DNA from: CAYSPU01 sp964432995
Lineage (GTDB): Bacteria > Verrucomicrobiota > Verrucomicrobiia > Limisphaerales > JAHDYP01
DNA: 24,608 bases
NCBI GenBank assembly: GCA_964432995.1
Contig: CAYSPU010000065.1
Span: forward strand, 1 to 24,608
Reading direction: 5' to 3'
Shown here: positions 10,301-17,581 of the stretch, one piece after another
Numbering within the stretch: position 1 is the stretch's first letter
Layout: every line of letters starts with the position of its first letter
Made by a program: the position numbers and the translations under genes
The notes under the pieces: model-generated
What the model was told of the DNA's origin: nothing
The model's input: only the letters and a program-made list of their open reading frames with translations
The model's database searches: none

Positions 10301-11922
10301 ACCCCAACGATCGCGACTCCCGAACGCCAACCTTGGTCCCCGGCCTGCGCGCGGTGCGCGAAGAGTTGGTGCGGCAATATGGCGACCGCTTGGGAGCGAC
10401 GGAGGCGCCGCGGCCGGACGAACTCTACGTGAACGTCGACGGCATTCTCGCGGGGGCCCTGTGTTCATCGCTCTACCGGCAGCACCAGGGCCGTCTGGTC
10501 AGCGTGTTTGCGGACGACGCCCGGGCGGAGGCGGGGGTGTTCCACCTGTATTACGTTCTGGCGTTGGACGCGGCGCACGGTTTCGTGGGGCTGCGGGTGC
10601 CGGTTTCGGCCGAAGCGCCGGAGTTCACTTCGCTGGCCAACGCCATTCCGGCCGTGAACTGGCAGGAGCGGGAGGTCCAGGACTGGTTTGGGCTGAGGCT
10701 GGTGGGGCATCCGAACCCGCGCCGCTGCGCGTTGCACGACGATTGGCCGGAGGTGTATCCGATGCGCAAGGACTTCGATGTGCGCACGGTGCTGCCGCCG
10801 TTTGCGGGGGAACGTCACAAGTTCCGGGAGGTGGAGGGAGAGGGGGTGTTTCAGGTGCCGGTCGGGCCGGTGCACGCGGGCATCATCGAGCCGGGGCATT
10901 TTCTGTTCAGCGTGGCTGGGGAGCCGGTTCTGTATCTGCAACTGCGGATGTTCTACGTTCACAAAGGCACCGAGAAGTTGTTCGAGTCGCTGCCGGTGCC
11001 GCACGGGGTGCGGTTGGCGGAGAGCATCTCGGGCGACTCCGGCTTTGCGCACGCGACGGCCTTCTGCCATGCCGTCGAGCGGGCGGCGGGGGTCGAGGTC
11101 CCGGCGTGCGCGCGGGTTTTGCGTTCGGTCTGCCTGGAGCTGGAGCGGCTGTACAACCACCTGGCCGACATCGGCGCCATCTGCACCGACGTGGCGATGG
11201 TGGCGGCGAACATGCATGCCTTGCGTCTCAAGGAGCGGGTGTTGCGGGTCAACGAAGAGCTGACGGGCAGCCGTCTGCTGCGCGGCATGGCGTGTCTCGG
11301 CGGGGTGCGGTTCGATTGGGACAGCGGGCAGCGGGAATGCCTGGCGGAATTGGTGGCCGGCCTCCGGCCTGAATTCGACTCGTTGGTGGGGCTGATCGAA
11401 GGATCGTCGTCGACGCTCGACCGCCTCGAGACCACGGGTGTCCTGCGGCCCGAGGTCGCGCGCGATCTGGGAGTGGTGGGCATTGCGGGGCGGGCGTCCG
11501 GTTTCGACCACGATTTGCGCCGGGACTTTCCGCATGCCGGGTATGACCAGGTGCAGGTTCGCGTGCCGGTCTACGCGGTGGGTGACGTGAAGCGTCGGCT
11601 GCAAGTGCGGGTCGACGAAGTGCGCGAGTCGTTCTCGTTGATCGAGCAATTCCTGGCCCGGCTGCCGGTCGGCCCGCTCCGGGTGGAGGTCGGCGAGGTG
11701 CCCCCCGACCGGGTGGCCCTCGGTTACGTGGAAGGTTGGCGCGGCGAGATCTTCCACTGGATCCGCACCGCGCCGGGCAACCGCCTGGCACGCTGCAAGG
11801 TCAAGGACCCTTCGCTGCAAAACTGGCCGGCCTTGAGTGAGGCGGTCCCTGGCAACATCGTCCCCGATTTCCCGGTGGTGAACAAGAGCTTCAACCTGTC
11901 GTATTCGGGAACCGATCGCTAA
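10297..11922 (+). CDS. HyfG/NuoCD-like large subunit lacking NiFe ligands, copy 2 (EhrL-type)
   Basis: A 541-residue fusion. Residues 1 to about 165 form a well preserved NuoC-like domain with the signature NWQEREVQDWFGL and DDWPEVYPMRKDF. The remainder is a NuoD/large-subunit domain with GPVHAGIIEPGHF and MFYVHKGTEKLFE. The first NiFe motif reads SISGDSGFAH, with S245 and S248 replacing both cysteines; the C-terminal motif reads SFNLSYSG, with S535 and G538. The protein ends three residues later, with no cleavable tail. It should sit between the NuoB-like and NuoH-like subunits, in the place where complex I binds quinone and hydrogenases bind NiFe; what reacts there is unknown. The start is in an ATGA overlap. 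Nine bases separate it from the next gene. Confidence 0.93.
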   Translation: MNPNDRDSRTPTLVPGLRAVREELVRQYGDRLGATEAPRPDELYVNVDGILAGALCSSLYRQHQGRLVSVFADDARAEAGVFHLYYVLALDAAHGFVGLRVPVSAEAPEFTSLANAIPAVNWQEREVQDWFGLRLVGHPNPRRCALHDDWPEVYPMRKDFDVRTVLPPFAGERHKFREVEGEGVFQVPVGPVHAGIIEPGHFLFSVAGEPVLYLQLRMFYVHKGTEKLFESLPVPHGVRLAESISGDSGFAHATAFCHAVERAAGVEVPACARVLRSVCLELERLYNHLADIGAICTDVAMVAANMHALRLKERVLRVNEELTGSRLLRGMACLGGVRFDWDSGQRECLAELVAGLRPEFDSLVGLIEGSSSTLDRLETTGVLRPEVARDLGVVGIAGRASGFDHDLRRDFPHAGYDQVQVRVPVYAVGDVKRRLQVRVDEVRESFSLIEQFLARLPVGPLRVEVGEVPPDRVALGYVEGWRGEIFHWIRTAPGNRLARCKVKDPSLQNWPALSEAVPGNIVPDFPVVNKSFNLSYSGTDR

Positions 11923-11931
11923 CTTACCGCC

Positions 11932-12801
11932 ATGTTCGAGATCCTCGGCAAAAGCTTGCGCACGGGCGTGGTCACGACGCGGTATCCGGACGCGCCGCCG
12001 GAGCGGTCGTCGCGCGCTCGCGGACGACCGGAGATTGACTGGTCCAACTGGAAGGACGCCCGCGCTGCCGCTGCGGTTTGCCCGACCGGGGCGCTCTCGC
12101 ACGAGGATGCCGAGGGGCAACGAACCGTCCGCTTCGATTTGGCCAAGTGCGTCTTCTGTGGTTTGTGCGCGGAGGTGGACCCGGCGATTCGGATGACCAA
12201 CGTGGGCGAGTGCGCGGTCCGGTGCCGGGCCGCGCTGGTATCCACCGGGCGCTACGAACTCGACGCGAAGGGGGCCCACCGGCGGCCGATCGAGGCGCCG
12301 CGTGTGGAGGGGGGCGAAGCCGGACCGGCCGGGGATCCAAGGGAGGGCTCGCTGGAAGCGCTGGGCCAACGCCTGCGCCAGCGCGCCGCGGCGATCTTCG
12401 GGCGTTCGCTGCACATTCGCGAGGTGGATGCCGGATCGTGCAACGGCTGCGAGGTGGAAATCGTGGGGCTCACCGGCCCGGTGTACGACCTCGAGCGCTT
12501 CGGCGTCCACTTCGTCGCCTCACCGCGCCATGCGGATCTGTTGCTGGTGACCGGGCCGGTGACGCGGAACATGGAGCTGGCCCTGCGGAAGACCTATGAC
12601 GCCACGCCCGATCCGCGCCTCGTGGTGGCGGTCGGCGCCTGCGGCTGCAGCGGCGGCATCTTCGGGGTGAACTATGCCACCCGCGGGGCGGTCGACACGG
12701 TGATCCCGGTGGACGTCTACATCCCCGGCTGTCCGCCGGGTCCGCACGCGCTGCTGCACGGCATTCTTCTGGCCATGGGCCGGGCGGGAAGTGGACGCTA
12801 G
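11932..12801 (+). CDS. Half-ferredoxin / NuoB-like small subunit fusion, copy 2 (EhrS-type)
   Basis: A 289-residue small subunit. The NuoB/HyfI part has all cluster ligands: C170 and C173 (SCNGCE), C237 (VGACGCSGG) and C267 (PGCPPGP). The N-terminal ferredoxin-like part is reduced. The first motif keeps only its last cysteine, C50 (AAVCPTGAL), with W40, A43 and A46 in place of the other three. The second motif keeps C73, C76 and C79 (CVFCGLC), but its last cysteine is D83. In two-cluster ferredoxins C50, C73, C76 and C79 are exactly the four ligands of one cluster, so one [4Fe-4S] centre should remain and one should be lost. Two further cysteines, C94 and C98, follow. It is the last gene of the operon. 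No obvious Shine-Dalgarno was seen before the ATG. Confidence 0.92.
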   Translation: MFEILGKSLRTGVVTTRYPDAPPERSSRARGRPEIDWSNWKDARAAAAVCPTGALSHEDAEGQRTVRFDLAKCVFCGLCAEVDPAIRMTNVGECAVRCRAALVSTGRYELDAKGAHRRPIEAPRVEGGEAGPAGDPREGSLEALGQRLRQRAAAIFGRSLHIREVDAGSCNGCEVEIVGLTGPVYDLERFGVHFVASPRHADLLLVTGPVTRNMELALRKTYDATPDPRLVVAVGACGCSGGIFGVNYATRGAVDTVIPVDVYIPGCPPGPHALLHGILLAMGRAGSGR

Positions 12802-12845
12802 TCCGCATACCTCACATGCGGCGAGTGTGTGAAACGAGCGCTTGG
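12798..12845. repeat. Imperfect palindromic repeat, copy A, overlapping the stop codon of the last Ehr gene
   Basis: A 48-base element that starts at the CTAG holding the TAG stop of the preceding gene and contains TCACATGC-GGC-GAGTGTGTGA as an imperfect hairpin core. Ungapped comparison with the element at 21065-21112 gives 32 identical bases of 48 by eye, and both begin at the CTAG of a stop codon. It may be a REP-like element or a 3'-end hairpin. Confidence 0.5.
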
Positions 12846-12928
12846 CCGCTACACCGGAAGGGCGAAATATGCCGAGCTGCGGTCCGCTTTCAGCGGTAAC
12901 CGCGAAGCCCGGAGTTGGGGGATTCGGC

Positions 12929-12957
12929 TTGTCGCCGGCTTTGGACTGGAGCATAAG
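12929..12957 (+). promoter_or_regulatory. Weak candidate sigma-70-type promoter in the 12802-13075 spacer
   Basis: The 274-base spacer between the Ehr operon and the next gene holds no convincing gene. TTGTCG at 12929-12934 and CATAAG at 12952-12957 are 17 bases apart, giving a poor-to-fair promoter match about 120 bases before the secreted protein at 13076. A small inverted repeat GTTGG/CCAAC lies at 13032-13046. Confidence 0.2.
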
Positions 12958-13075
12958 GCGCTTACTGCCACAGCGAGGCGCCGCTTTGTCATGGCGGTGA
13001 ACACACCTCTCTGGGAGAGGTTCGGCAGGTGGTTGGATGAACCAACGGTGGTCAACAAGAGGAGAAAGGCTTCGG

Positions 13076-15055
13076 ATGAAAACCCGGTCAGCCATGGTGG
13101 TGTGCCTGGCGCTTCTGCAGGTGTGCACGGTCGCTGCGGCGCCATTGGGCACGGTCTTCACGTATCAGGGGCGGCTGAGCGACACCGGCAGCGCCTTTAC
13201 CGGCAACGCGGAATTCCAGGCGACGCTTTGGGACGCCGCCAGCGACGGCAGCCAGGTCGCGGTCAGCAAGCCCACCTCGATCGTCGTCGCGGTCACCAAC
13301 GGGCTGTTTGTCCTGCCGCTGGACTTCGGTGCGGAACCGCTGCAGACGGGCGAGGAACGCTGGCTGCAGTTGGAGGTCCGGACCACCATCGGTGCGTTCG
13401 TCCTGCTGTCGCCCCGGCAACTGCTCACGGTCGCGCCCTATGCGCTGAGCGCCCGCCATCTCTCCGGGACGGTGCTCGCCACGCAACTGACCGGCACGCT
13501 CCCTTCCGCCAATCTCACCGGCACGTACACGAGTGCCGTGCGGTTCAACAACGCGGACAATAGCTTCATCGGAAATGGGAGCGGCCTGACGTCGCTCAAC
13601 GCCAGTCAACTGGGCAGCGGCGTGGTGCCGGACAACCGGTTGGCCGCCAACGTGGCCCGCACGAACCAGGTCTGGCAGTTGGGCGGCAACGCCGGAACCG
13701 ATCCCAACGCGGACTTTGTCGGCACCACCGATTCCGCGGCCTTGGTGCTCCGCGCGGGAAACCAGCAGGTGCTGCGCCTCGAGGGTGCGACGAACGGTGT
13801 GCGTCTCATCGGCGGGAGAAGCAACGTGGTCAACGCCGCCTCGACCAACTCGGCCATTCTCGCCGGGCGGGAGAACGTCATTGAAGGTCGCGCCCACGAG
13901 TCCAGCATCGCGGGCGGGGTGGACAACGTGATTCGTCCCGACCAACGCTCCGCCTTCATCGGTGGTGGAGCGCGAAACGAGATTCAGCAGGACAATCAAC
14001 ACGCGGTGATTGCGGGCGGACGCGACAATCGGATTGGAACCAACACCGTCATTTCGCTGGTGGTTGGCGGGGGCGAGAACCGGTCCGGAAACAACGTGGA
14101 CGGCGGGCTTATGGTCGGCGGCTTCCGGAACGACATCCTTGGCTCCCGCAATCCCGATCGGCGCCAGATTGCTCCGGTCCTGATCGGGGGTTCGGACAAC
14201 GAGGTGGGGTATGAAAGCAGTTGGACGGTCATTCTGGGTGGCGATAACAACCGCATCGGGACGAATTGCCTGAACGCGGTGATTGCCGGAGGGACCAACA
14301 ATGTGGTGGCCGACGGCTGCGGTTTCTCGTTTGCAGCGGGGCGCCGGTGCCGGGTGAACCACGTGGGCGCGTTTGTCTGGGCGGACAGCCAGAACGCCAG
14401 CTATGCATCGGCCGGCGTGGACACGTTCAACATCCGGGCGGCCGGCGGGGTTCATCTCAACGCGGACACATCGCAGTTCTTCGGCAGCACAACGCGGCAG
14501 ATGGTCAACCTGTACGGCTCCAGCTACGGGATTGGAGTACAGAGCAGTTGCCTCTACCAGCGGAGCAGCGCCGATTTCTCCTGGTTTCGCGGAGGGACTC
14601 ACAGCGGCACCCGGAACGATCCCGGCACCGGAGGGGTCGAGGCCATGCGCCTCAGCAGCACCGGCCTGAGGGTGAACGGGACCTTCGTCAGTGCCAGCGA
14701 CCGCAACGCCAAGCAGGACTTCGAAGCCGTCGATGCCGATGACGTTCTGGCGAAGGTCCTGGGGCTGCCGCTGAGCCGATGGACCTACAAAGCGGATGAG
14801 GAGCGCGCGCGCCACCTCGGTCCGATGGCGCAGGATTTCCGCGCCGCGTTTGGTTTGGGCGCGGACGACAAACACATTGCCACAGTGGATGCCGAGGGTG
14901 TGGCACTGGCGGCGATACAAGGTCTGAACCGGAAGGTGGAGACCGGAAACCAACGGGCGGAGGAGCGCATTCGGAGACTGGAAGCCGAGAACGCGGAGTT
15001 GAAAGGCCGGCTGGACAGGCTGGAGCGCCTGCTGGCCGAGACGAGGGCTGAGTGA
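13076..15055 (+). CDS. Secreted repeat-containing fibre-like protein with C-terminal S74 self-cleaving chaperone domain
   Basis: A 659-residue secreted protein. Residues 1 to about 21 form a signal peptide (MKTRSAMVVCLALL, then AAA). Next comes the N-terminal module beginning TVFTYQGRLSDTG, common in large Verrucomicrobia and Planctomycetes surface proteins. About residues 243-430 hold ten or eleven repeats of roughly 17-18 residues with a core like AVIAGGxxNxI (first GG at 246), probably a beta-roll or trimeric head. The C-terminal domain from about residue 535 is a peptidase S74 intramolecular chaperone, with S541 and K546 (ASDRNAKQDF) at the five-residue spacing of the known Ser-Lys dyad, followed by a coiled coil (RAEERIRRLEAENAELKGRL). 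Self-cleavage would occur just before S541. The start is supported by AGAGGAG at 13058-13064. The function at the surface is unknown. Confidence 0.85.
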   Translation: MKTRSAMVVCLALLQVCTVAAAPLGTVFTYQGRLSDTGSAFTGNAEFQATLWDAASDGSQVAVSKPTSIVVAVTNGLFVLPLDFGAEPLQTGEERWLQLEVRTTIGAFVLLSPRQLLTVAPYALSARHLSGTVLATQLTGTLPSANLTGTYTSAVRFNNADNSFIGNGSGLTSLNASQLGSGVVPDNRLAANVARTNQVWQLGGNAGTDPNADFVGTTDSAALVLRAGNQQVLRLEGATNGVRLIGGRSNVVNAASTNSAILAGRENVIEGRAHESSIAGGVDNVIRPDQRSAFIGGGARNEIQQDNQHAVIAGGRDNRIGTNTVISLVVGGGENRSGNNVDGGLMVGGFRNDILGSRNPDRRQIAPVLIGGSDNEVGYESSWTVILGGDNNRIGTNCLNAVIAGGTNNVVADGCGFSFAAGRRCRVNHVGAFVWADSQNASYASAGVDTFNIRAAGGVHLNADTSQFFGSTTRQMVNLYGSSYGIGVQSSCLYQRSSADFSWFRGGTHSGTRNDPGTGGVEAMRLSSTGLRVNGTFVSASDRNAKQDFEAVDADDVLAKVLGLPLSRWTYKADEERARHLGPMAQDFRAAFGLGADDKHIATVDAEGVALAAIQGLNRKVETGNQRAEERIRRLEAENAELKGRLDRLERLLAETRAE

Positions 15056-15114
15056 GGAGGACCCGCGCCGAGGGCTGACTTGTGTTTTTGGTCGTGGGGT
15101 TTAGAGTGCAGCGC

Positions 15115-15573
15115 ATGAACCGAGACGTCGTGCCGGTCAAGATTCGCGGGATCGTCCCGGCCAATAGCGGATGTGCCCTATTTGTCGGGAACGACGAGAA
15201 GGTGTTTGTCATCCAGGTCGAGAACAACATGGGGATGGTGATCGGCATGTTCTTGCGGGATGCGCCCAAGGAGCGGCCGCTGACGCACGATTTGATTGCC
15301 AGCATCTTTACCGGGTTCGGCATCGCCGTCGAGCGGGTGGTGATCACGGAGTTGAAGAACTCGACGTATTACGCGCGGCTGATCCTGCAGCAGAGCAACG
15401 AGTTGGGGCGGAAGATCGTGGAGATCGACGCCCGGCCGAGCGACTGTATCGCGATCGCCACAGCGCACAAGAAACCGATCTACGTCGCCGCGCCGCTGTT
15501 CGAACAGGTGGAAGACGCGACGGAGTTGCTGCAGCGAATCAACGAGAACAGCGGCGGGGAGTCGGAGGCCTGA
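15115..15573 (+). CDS. DUF151 / bifunctional nuclease (BFN) family protein
   Basis: A 152-residue protein of the DUF151 family, represented in many bacteria and in plants, where a member was described as a bifunctional nuclease. Recognisable blocks are GCALFVGNDEKVFVIQVE near the N-terminus, ERPLTHDLIASIF in the middle, and IDARPSDCIAIA, the most conserved family motif, with its RPSDxIAIA core. The start ATG at 15115 gives MNRDVVPVKIRG; an in-frame GTG at 15082 would add 11 residues that fit the family poorly. The cellular role in bacteria is uncertain, so no symbol is given. About 60 bases separate it from the secreted protein upstream. Confidence 0.85.
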   Translation: MNRDVVPVKIRGIVPANSGCALFVGNDEKVFVIQVENNMGMVIGMFLRDAPKERPLTHDLIASIFTGFGIAVERVVITELKNSTYYARLILQQSNELGRKIVEIDARPSDCIAIATAHKKPIYVAAPLFEQVEDATELLQRINENSGGESEA

Positions 15574-15659
15574 TCGAGGCGGTTCAGGGGCGGCTGCGAG
15601 GTCCAGGGGAACGCCGGACGCCCGAGGGGATTGGCTGGCGCTGGGCTACGGCAGCGCGG

Positions 15660-15708
15660 AACGTTCAACGTTCAACACTCAACATTCAACGCTCAACGTT
15701 CAACGGGG
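15660..15708. repeat. Tandem heptad repeat (AACNYYC), with an adjoining hairpin, upstream of holA
   Basis: Six consecutive 7-base units read AACGTTC, AACGTTC, AACACTC, AACATTC, AACGCTC and AACGTTC, and a seventh degenerates to AACGGGG. The array lies in the 174-base gap between the DUF151 gene and holA, which otherwise holds no gene. Its end also forms a perfect 8-base-arm hairpin: CGTTCAAC at 15697-15704, loop GGG, GTTGAACG at 15708-15715. The same unit type recurs in the opposite orientation at 19780-19800. Confidence 0.8.
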
Positions 15709-15747
15709 TTGAACGCTGATGGGCTGGAGGCGGTGCGGAATCGAATC

Positions 15748-16878
15748 ATGGCCAAACGCGACAAGTCGGGTGGTGTTGTTTCCCCGGTCGTGCTGATTTG
15801 GGGAGAGGACGCGTTCATGGTGCGGCAGCGGGCGAAAGCGGTGTTCGCCGAGTGGAGCGCGGCTCCGGGCATGGACGCGGAGACGATCGACGGTGCGGCG
15901 GGGAACAGCGGGGAGGCGTTGCGGGCGTTGGGACGTTTGCGGGAGGCGTTGCAGACGTTGCCGTTCTTCGGGTCAGGCAAGCTGGTGTGGTTCCAGGGCT
16001 GCAACTTCCTGGGGGACGAGCGCACCGCGACGGCGGAGGCGGTGACGTCGGCGTTGGCCGAGTTGGCGGCGGAGTGGGCGGCTTTTGACTGGCGGGGGGT
16101 GCAGTTGTTGGTCAGCGCGGGCAAGGTGGACAAGCGGCGGACGTTCTACAAGACGCTGGAGAGGATTGGCCGGGTGGAAGAACAGGTGGCGCTGTCGGCG
16201 GAGCAGTGCGGCTGGGAGGAGCGGGCGGGCGAGTTGGTGCGGCAGCGGTTGCTGGAGAGCGGTCAGCAGATTGACGGAGAGGCGCTGGCGCGGTTGGTGG
16301 TGGCGGTGGGCCCGAACCTGGCCCAACTCCAGAACGAGGCGGACAAGGTGGCGATCTACGCCGGCGCCGGGCGCCGGATCGGCCTGGCGGAGGTGCAAGC
16401 GGTGGTCTCGAAGAACAAGCAGGCGCGGGCGTTCGCGCTGGGCGATGCGTTGGGGGACCGGGATGTGGCGCGGCTGATGCGGTGCCTCGATGAGGAATTG
16501 TGGCAGATGGAGCGCAGCCGGGAGAAGTCGGAGATCGGGATTCTCTATGGGCTGGTGGGGAAGGTTCGGGCGATGTTACTGGCGAAGGAGTTGGTCGCGG
16601 GCGGTGCCCTGCGGGTGGAAGGAGACTATCAACGGTTCAAGGCCCAGGTCGAGCGGTTGCCCGCGGAGAAGTTTCCGGCGGACCGCAGGTTCAGCCCGCT
16701 GGGGTTGAATCCGTATGTCTTGTATCGGGCTGCTCAGCAGTCGCGGAACTACACGACGTCGGAGCTGGTGGAGGCGATGGATTTGCTGTTGCGGTGCAAC
16801 CTGGAGCTGGTGGCATCGGGGCGGGATGCTTCCCTGAGTCTGCAGCAGGCGTTGCTGCGGATCTGTGGGGAACCTTGA
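15748..16878 (+). CDS. holA: DNA polymerase III subunit delta
   Basis: A 376-residue protein recognised as the clamp-loader subunit that opens the beta sliding clamp. It begins MAKRDKSGGVVSP, then VVLIWGEDAFMVRQRAK, the family's opening block (the degenerate nucleotide fold, residues 15-30). It continues with FFGSGKLVWFQGCNFL and the helical blocks around EALARLVVAVGPNLAQLQNE and AFALGDALGDRDVARLM. The C-terminal collar domain contains LVEAMDLLLRCNLELVASG. Length is slightly above the usual 330-350. The ATG at 15748 is preferred; an in-frame GTG at 15733 adds only five residues, and longer upstream starts would translate the heptad repeat. A housekeeping replication gene, not linked functionally to its neighbours. 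Confidence 0.87.
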   Translation: MAKRDKSGGVVSPVVLIWGEDAFMVRQRAKAVFAEWSAAPGMDAETIDGAAGNSGEALRALGRLREALQTLPFFGSGKLVWFQGCNFLGDERTATAEAVTSALAELAAEWAAFDWRGVQLLVSAGKVDKRRTFYKTLERIGRVEEQVALSAEQCGWEERAGELVRQRLLESGQQIDGEALARLVVAVGPNLAQLQNEADKVAIYAGAGRRIGLAEVQAVVSKNKQARAFALGDALGDRDVARLMRCLDEELWQMERSREKSEIGILYGLVGKVRAMLLAKELVAGGALRVEGDYQRFKAQVERLPAEKFPADRRFSPLGLNPYVLYRAAQQSRNYTTSELVEAMDLLLRCNLELVASGRDASLSLQQALLRICGEP

Positions 16879-16918
16879 CCCGACGTCGGGGAGTTCTATA
16901 GTGGGTTCGGTTCGGGGT

Positions 16919-17452
16919 ATGCCCAATACGAATTCCAGGTTACTGGTGGCCGCCGAGGGGACATGCGCGGTGGTGCGGGTTTGTGGGCGGGCGAGCTTCA
17001 CCTGCAGCGCGGACTTCAAGTTGCTGGCCTATGAGCTCCTCGGCAAGGGGGTCCGGTGCTTCATTCTCGATTTGACCGGATGCGTGATCATGGACAGCAC
17101 CTTTCTGGGAATCCTGGCACGCTTCGCCCAACGATTGGCCGAGGCGCCCGGGGGGCCGCACCGGTTGGTTCTCCACAATCCGAACTCACGCATCCTGGAC
17201 CTGCTCGACAACCTGGGGGTGAGCCACCTGTTCGAGGTTCGCCAGGTCCAGGCGACGAGCGACGCGGTTTTCCAGGAGGTGGCGCCGCGGGCGACCGACA
17301 AAGTGGAGGCCACCCGCGTGGCACTTGAGGCCCATCAGACCCTGATGGAAATCAGCCCGGGGAACGTCGCCAAGTTCAAGGAGGTCGCCGAGTTCATGGC
17401 GAACGACCTGCGCCGGATGGAGAAGGGGCGCGGGGAGGGAGCGGGAGAGTAA
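16919..17452 (+). CDS. STAS-domain protein (anti-sigma factor antagonist-like)
   Basis: A 177-residue protein whose first 120 residues form a STAS domain. The hallmark loop LDLTGCVIMDSTFLGIL carries D59 and S60; in SpoIIAA/RsbV proteins the serine here is phosphorylated by a partner anti-sigma kinase. The following HRLVLHNPNSRILDLLDNLG matches the second conserved block. About 55 extra residues at the C-terminus (EATRVALEAHQTLMEIS onward) are mostly helical and not part of the domain. It starts at ATG 16919, 40 bases after holA. No kinase or phosphatase partner gene is present in the window, so the sigma or signalling pathway it serves cannot be named. Confidence 0.82.
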   Translation: MPNTNSRLLVAAEGTCAVVRVCGRASFTCSADFKLLAYELLGKGVRCFILDLTGCVIMDSTFLGILARFAQRLAEAPGGPHRLVLHNPNSRILDLLDNLGVSHLFEVRQVQATSDAVFQEVAPRATDKVEATRVALEAHQTLMEISPGNVAKFKEVAEFMANDLRRMEKGRGEGAGE

Positions 17453-17581
17453 GCGGTGGGGCGGGGGGGTGGGATTTCAGGGCCCCCGGAGACCGAAGCA
17501 GACATCAAGGAGGGGCCGAGCCGACGAGGGGAGCAGTCCTCGCTTGTCACGCGGTGGTTGAGCCGTAGACTCCGCGCGCGC

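Noticed and set aside
10465..12510. Minus-strand open frame of 681 codons opposite the copy 2 large and small subunits
   Set aside because: Composition of a shadow frame, no recognisable domain, and it spans two real genes on the other strand.
12829..13075. Possible small gene in the spacer before the secreted protein (frame from 12829)
   Set aside because: The frame continues out of phase into the downstream gene, has no known motif and no good ribosome binding site.
15660..15708. CRISPR array or plasmid iteron cluster
   Set aside because: Units are 7 bases with no spacers, and neither cas nor replication-initiation genes are nearby.
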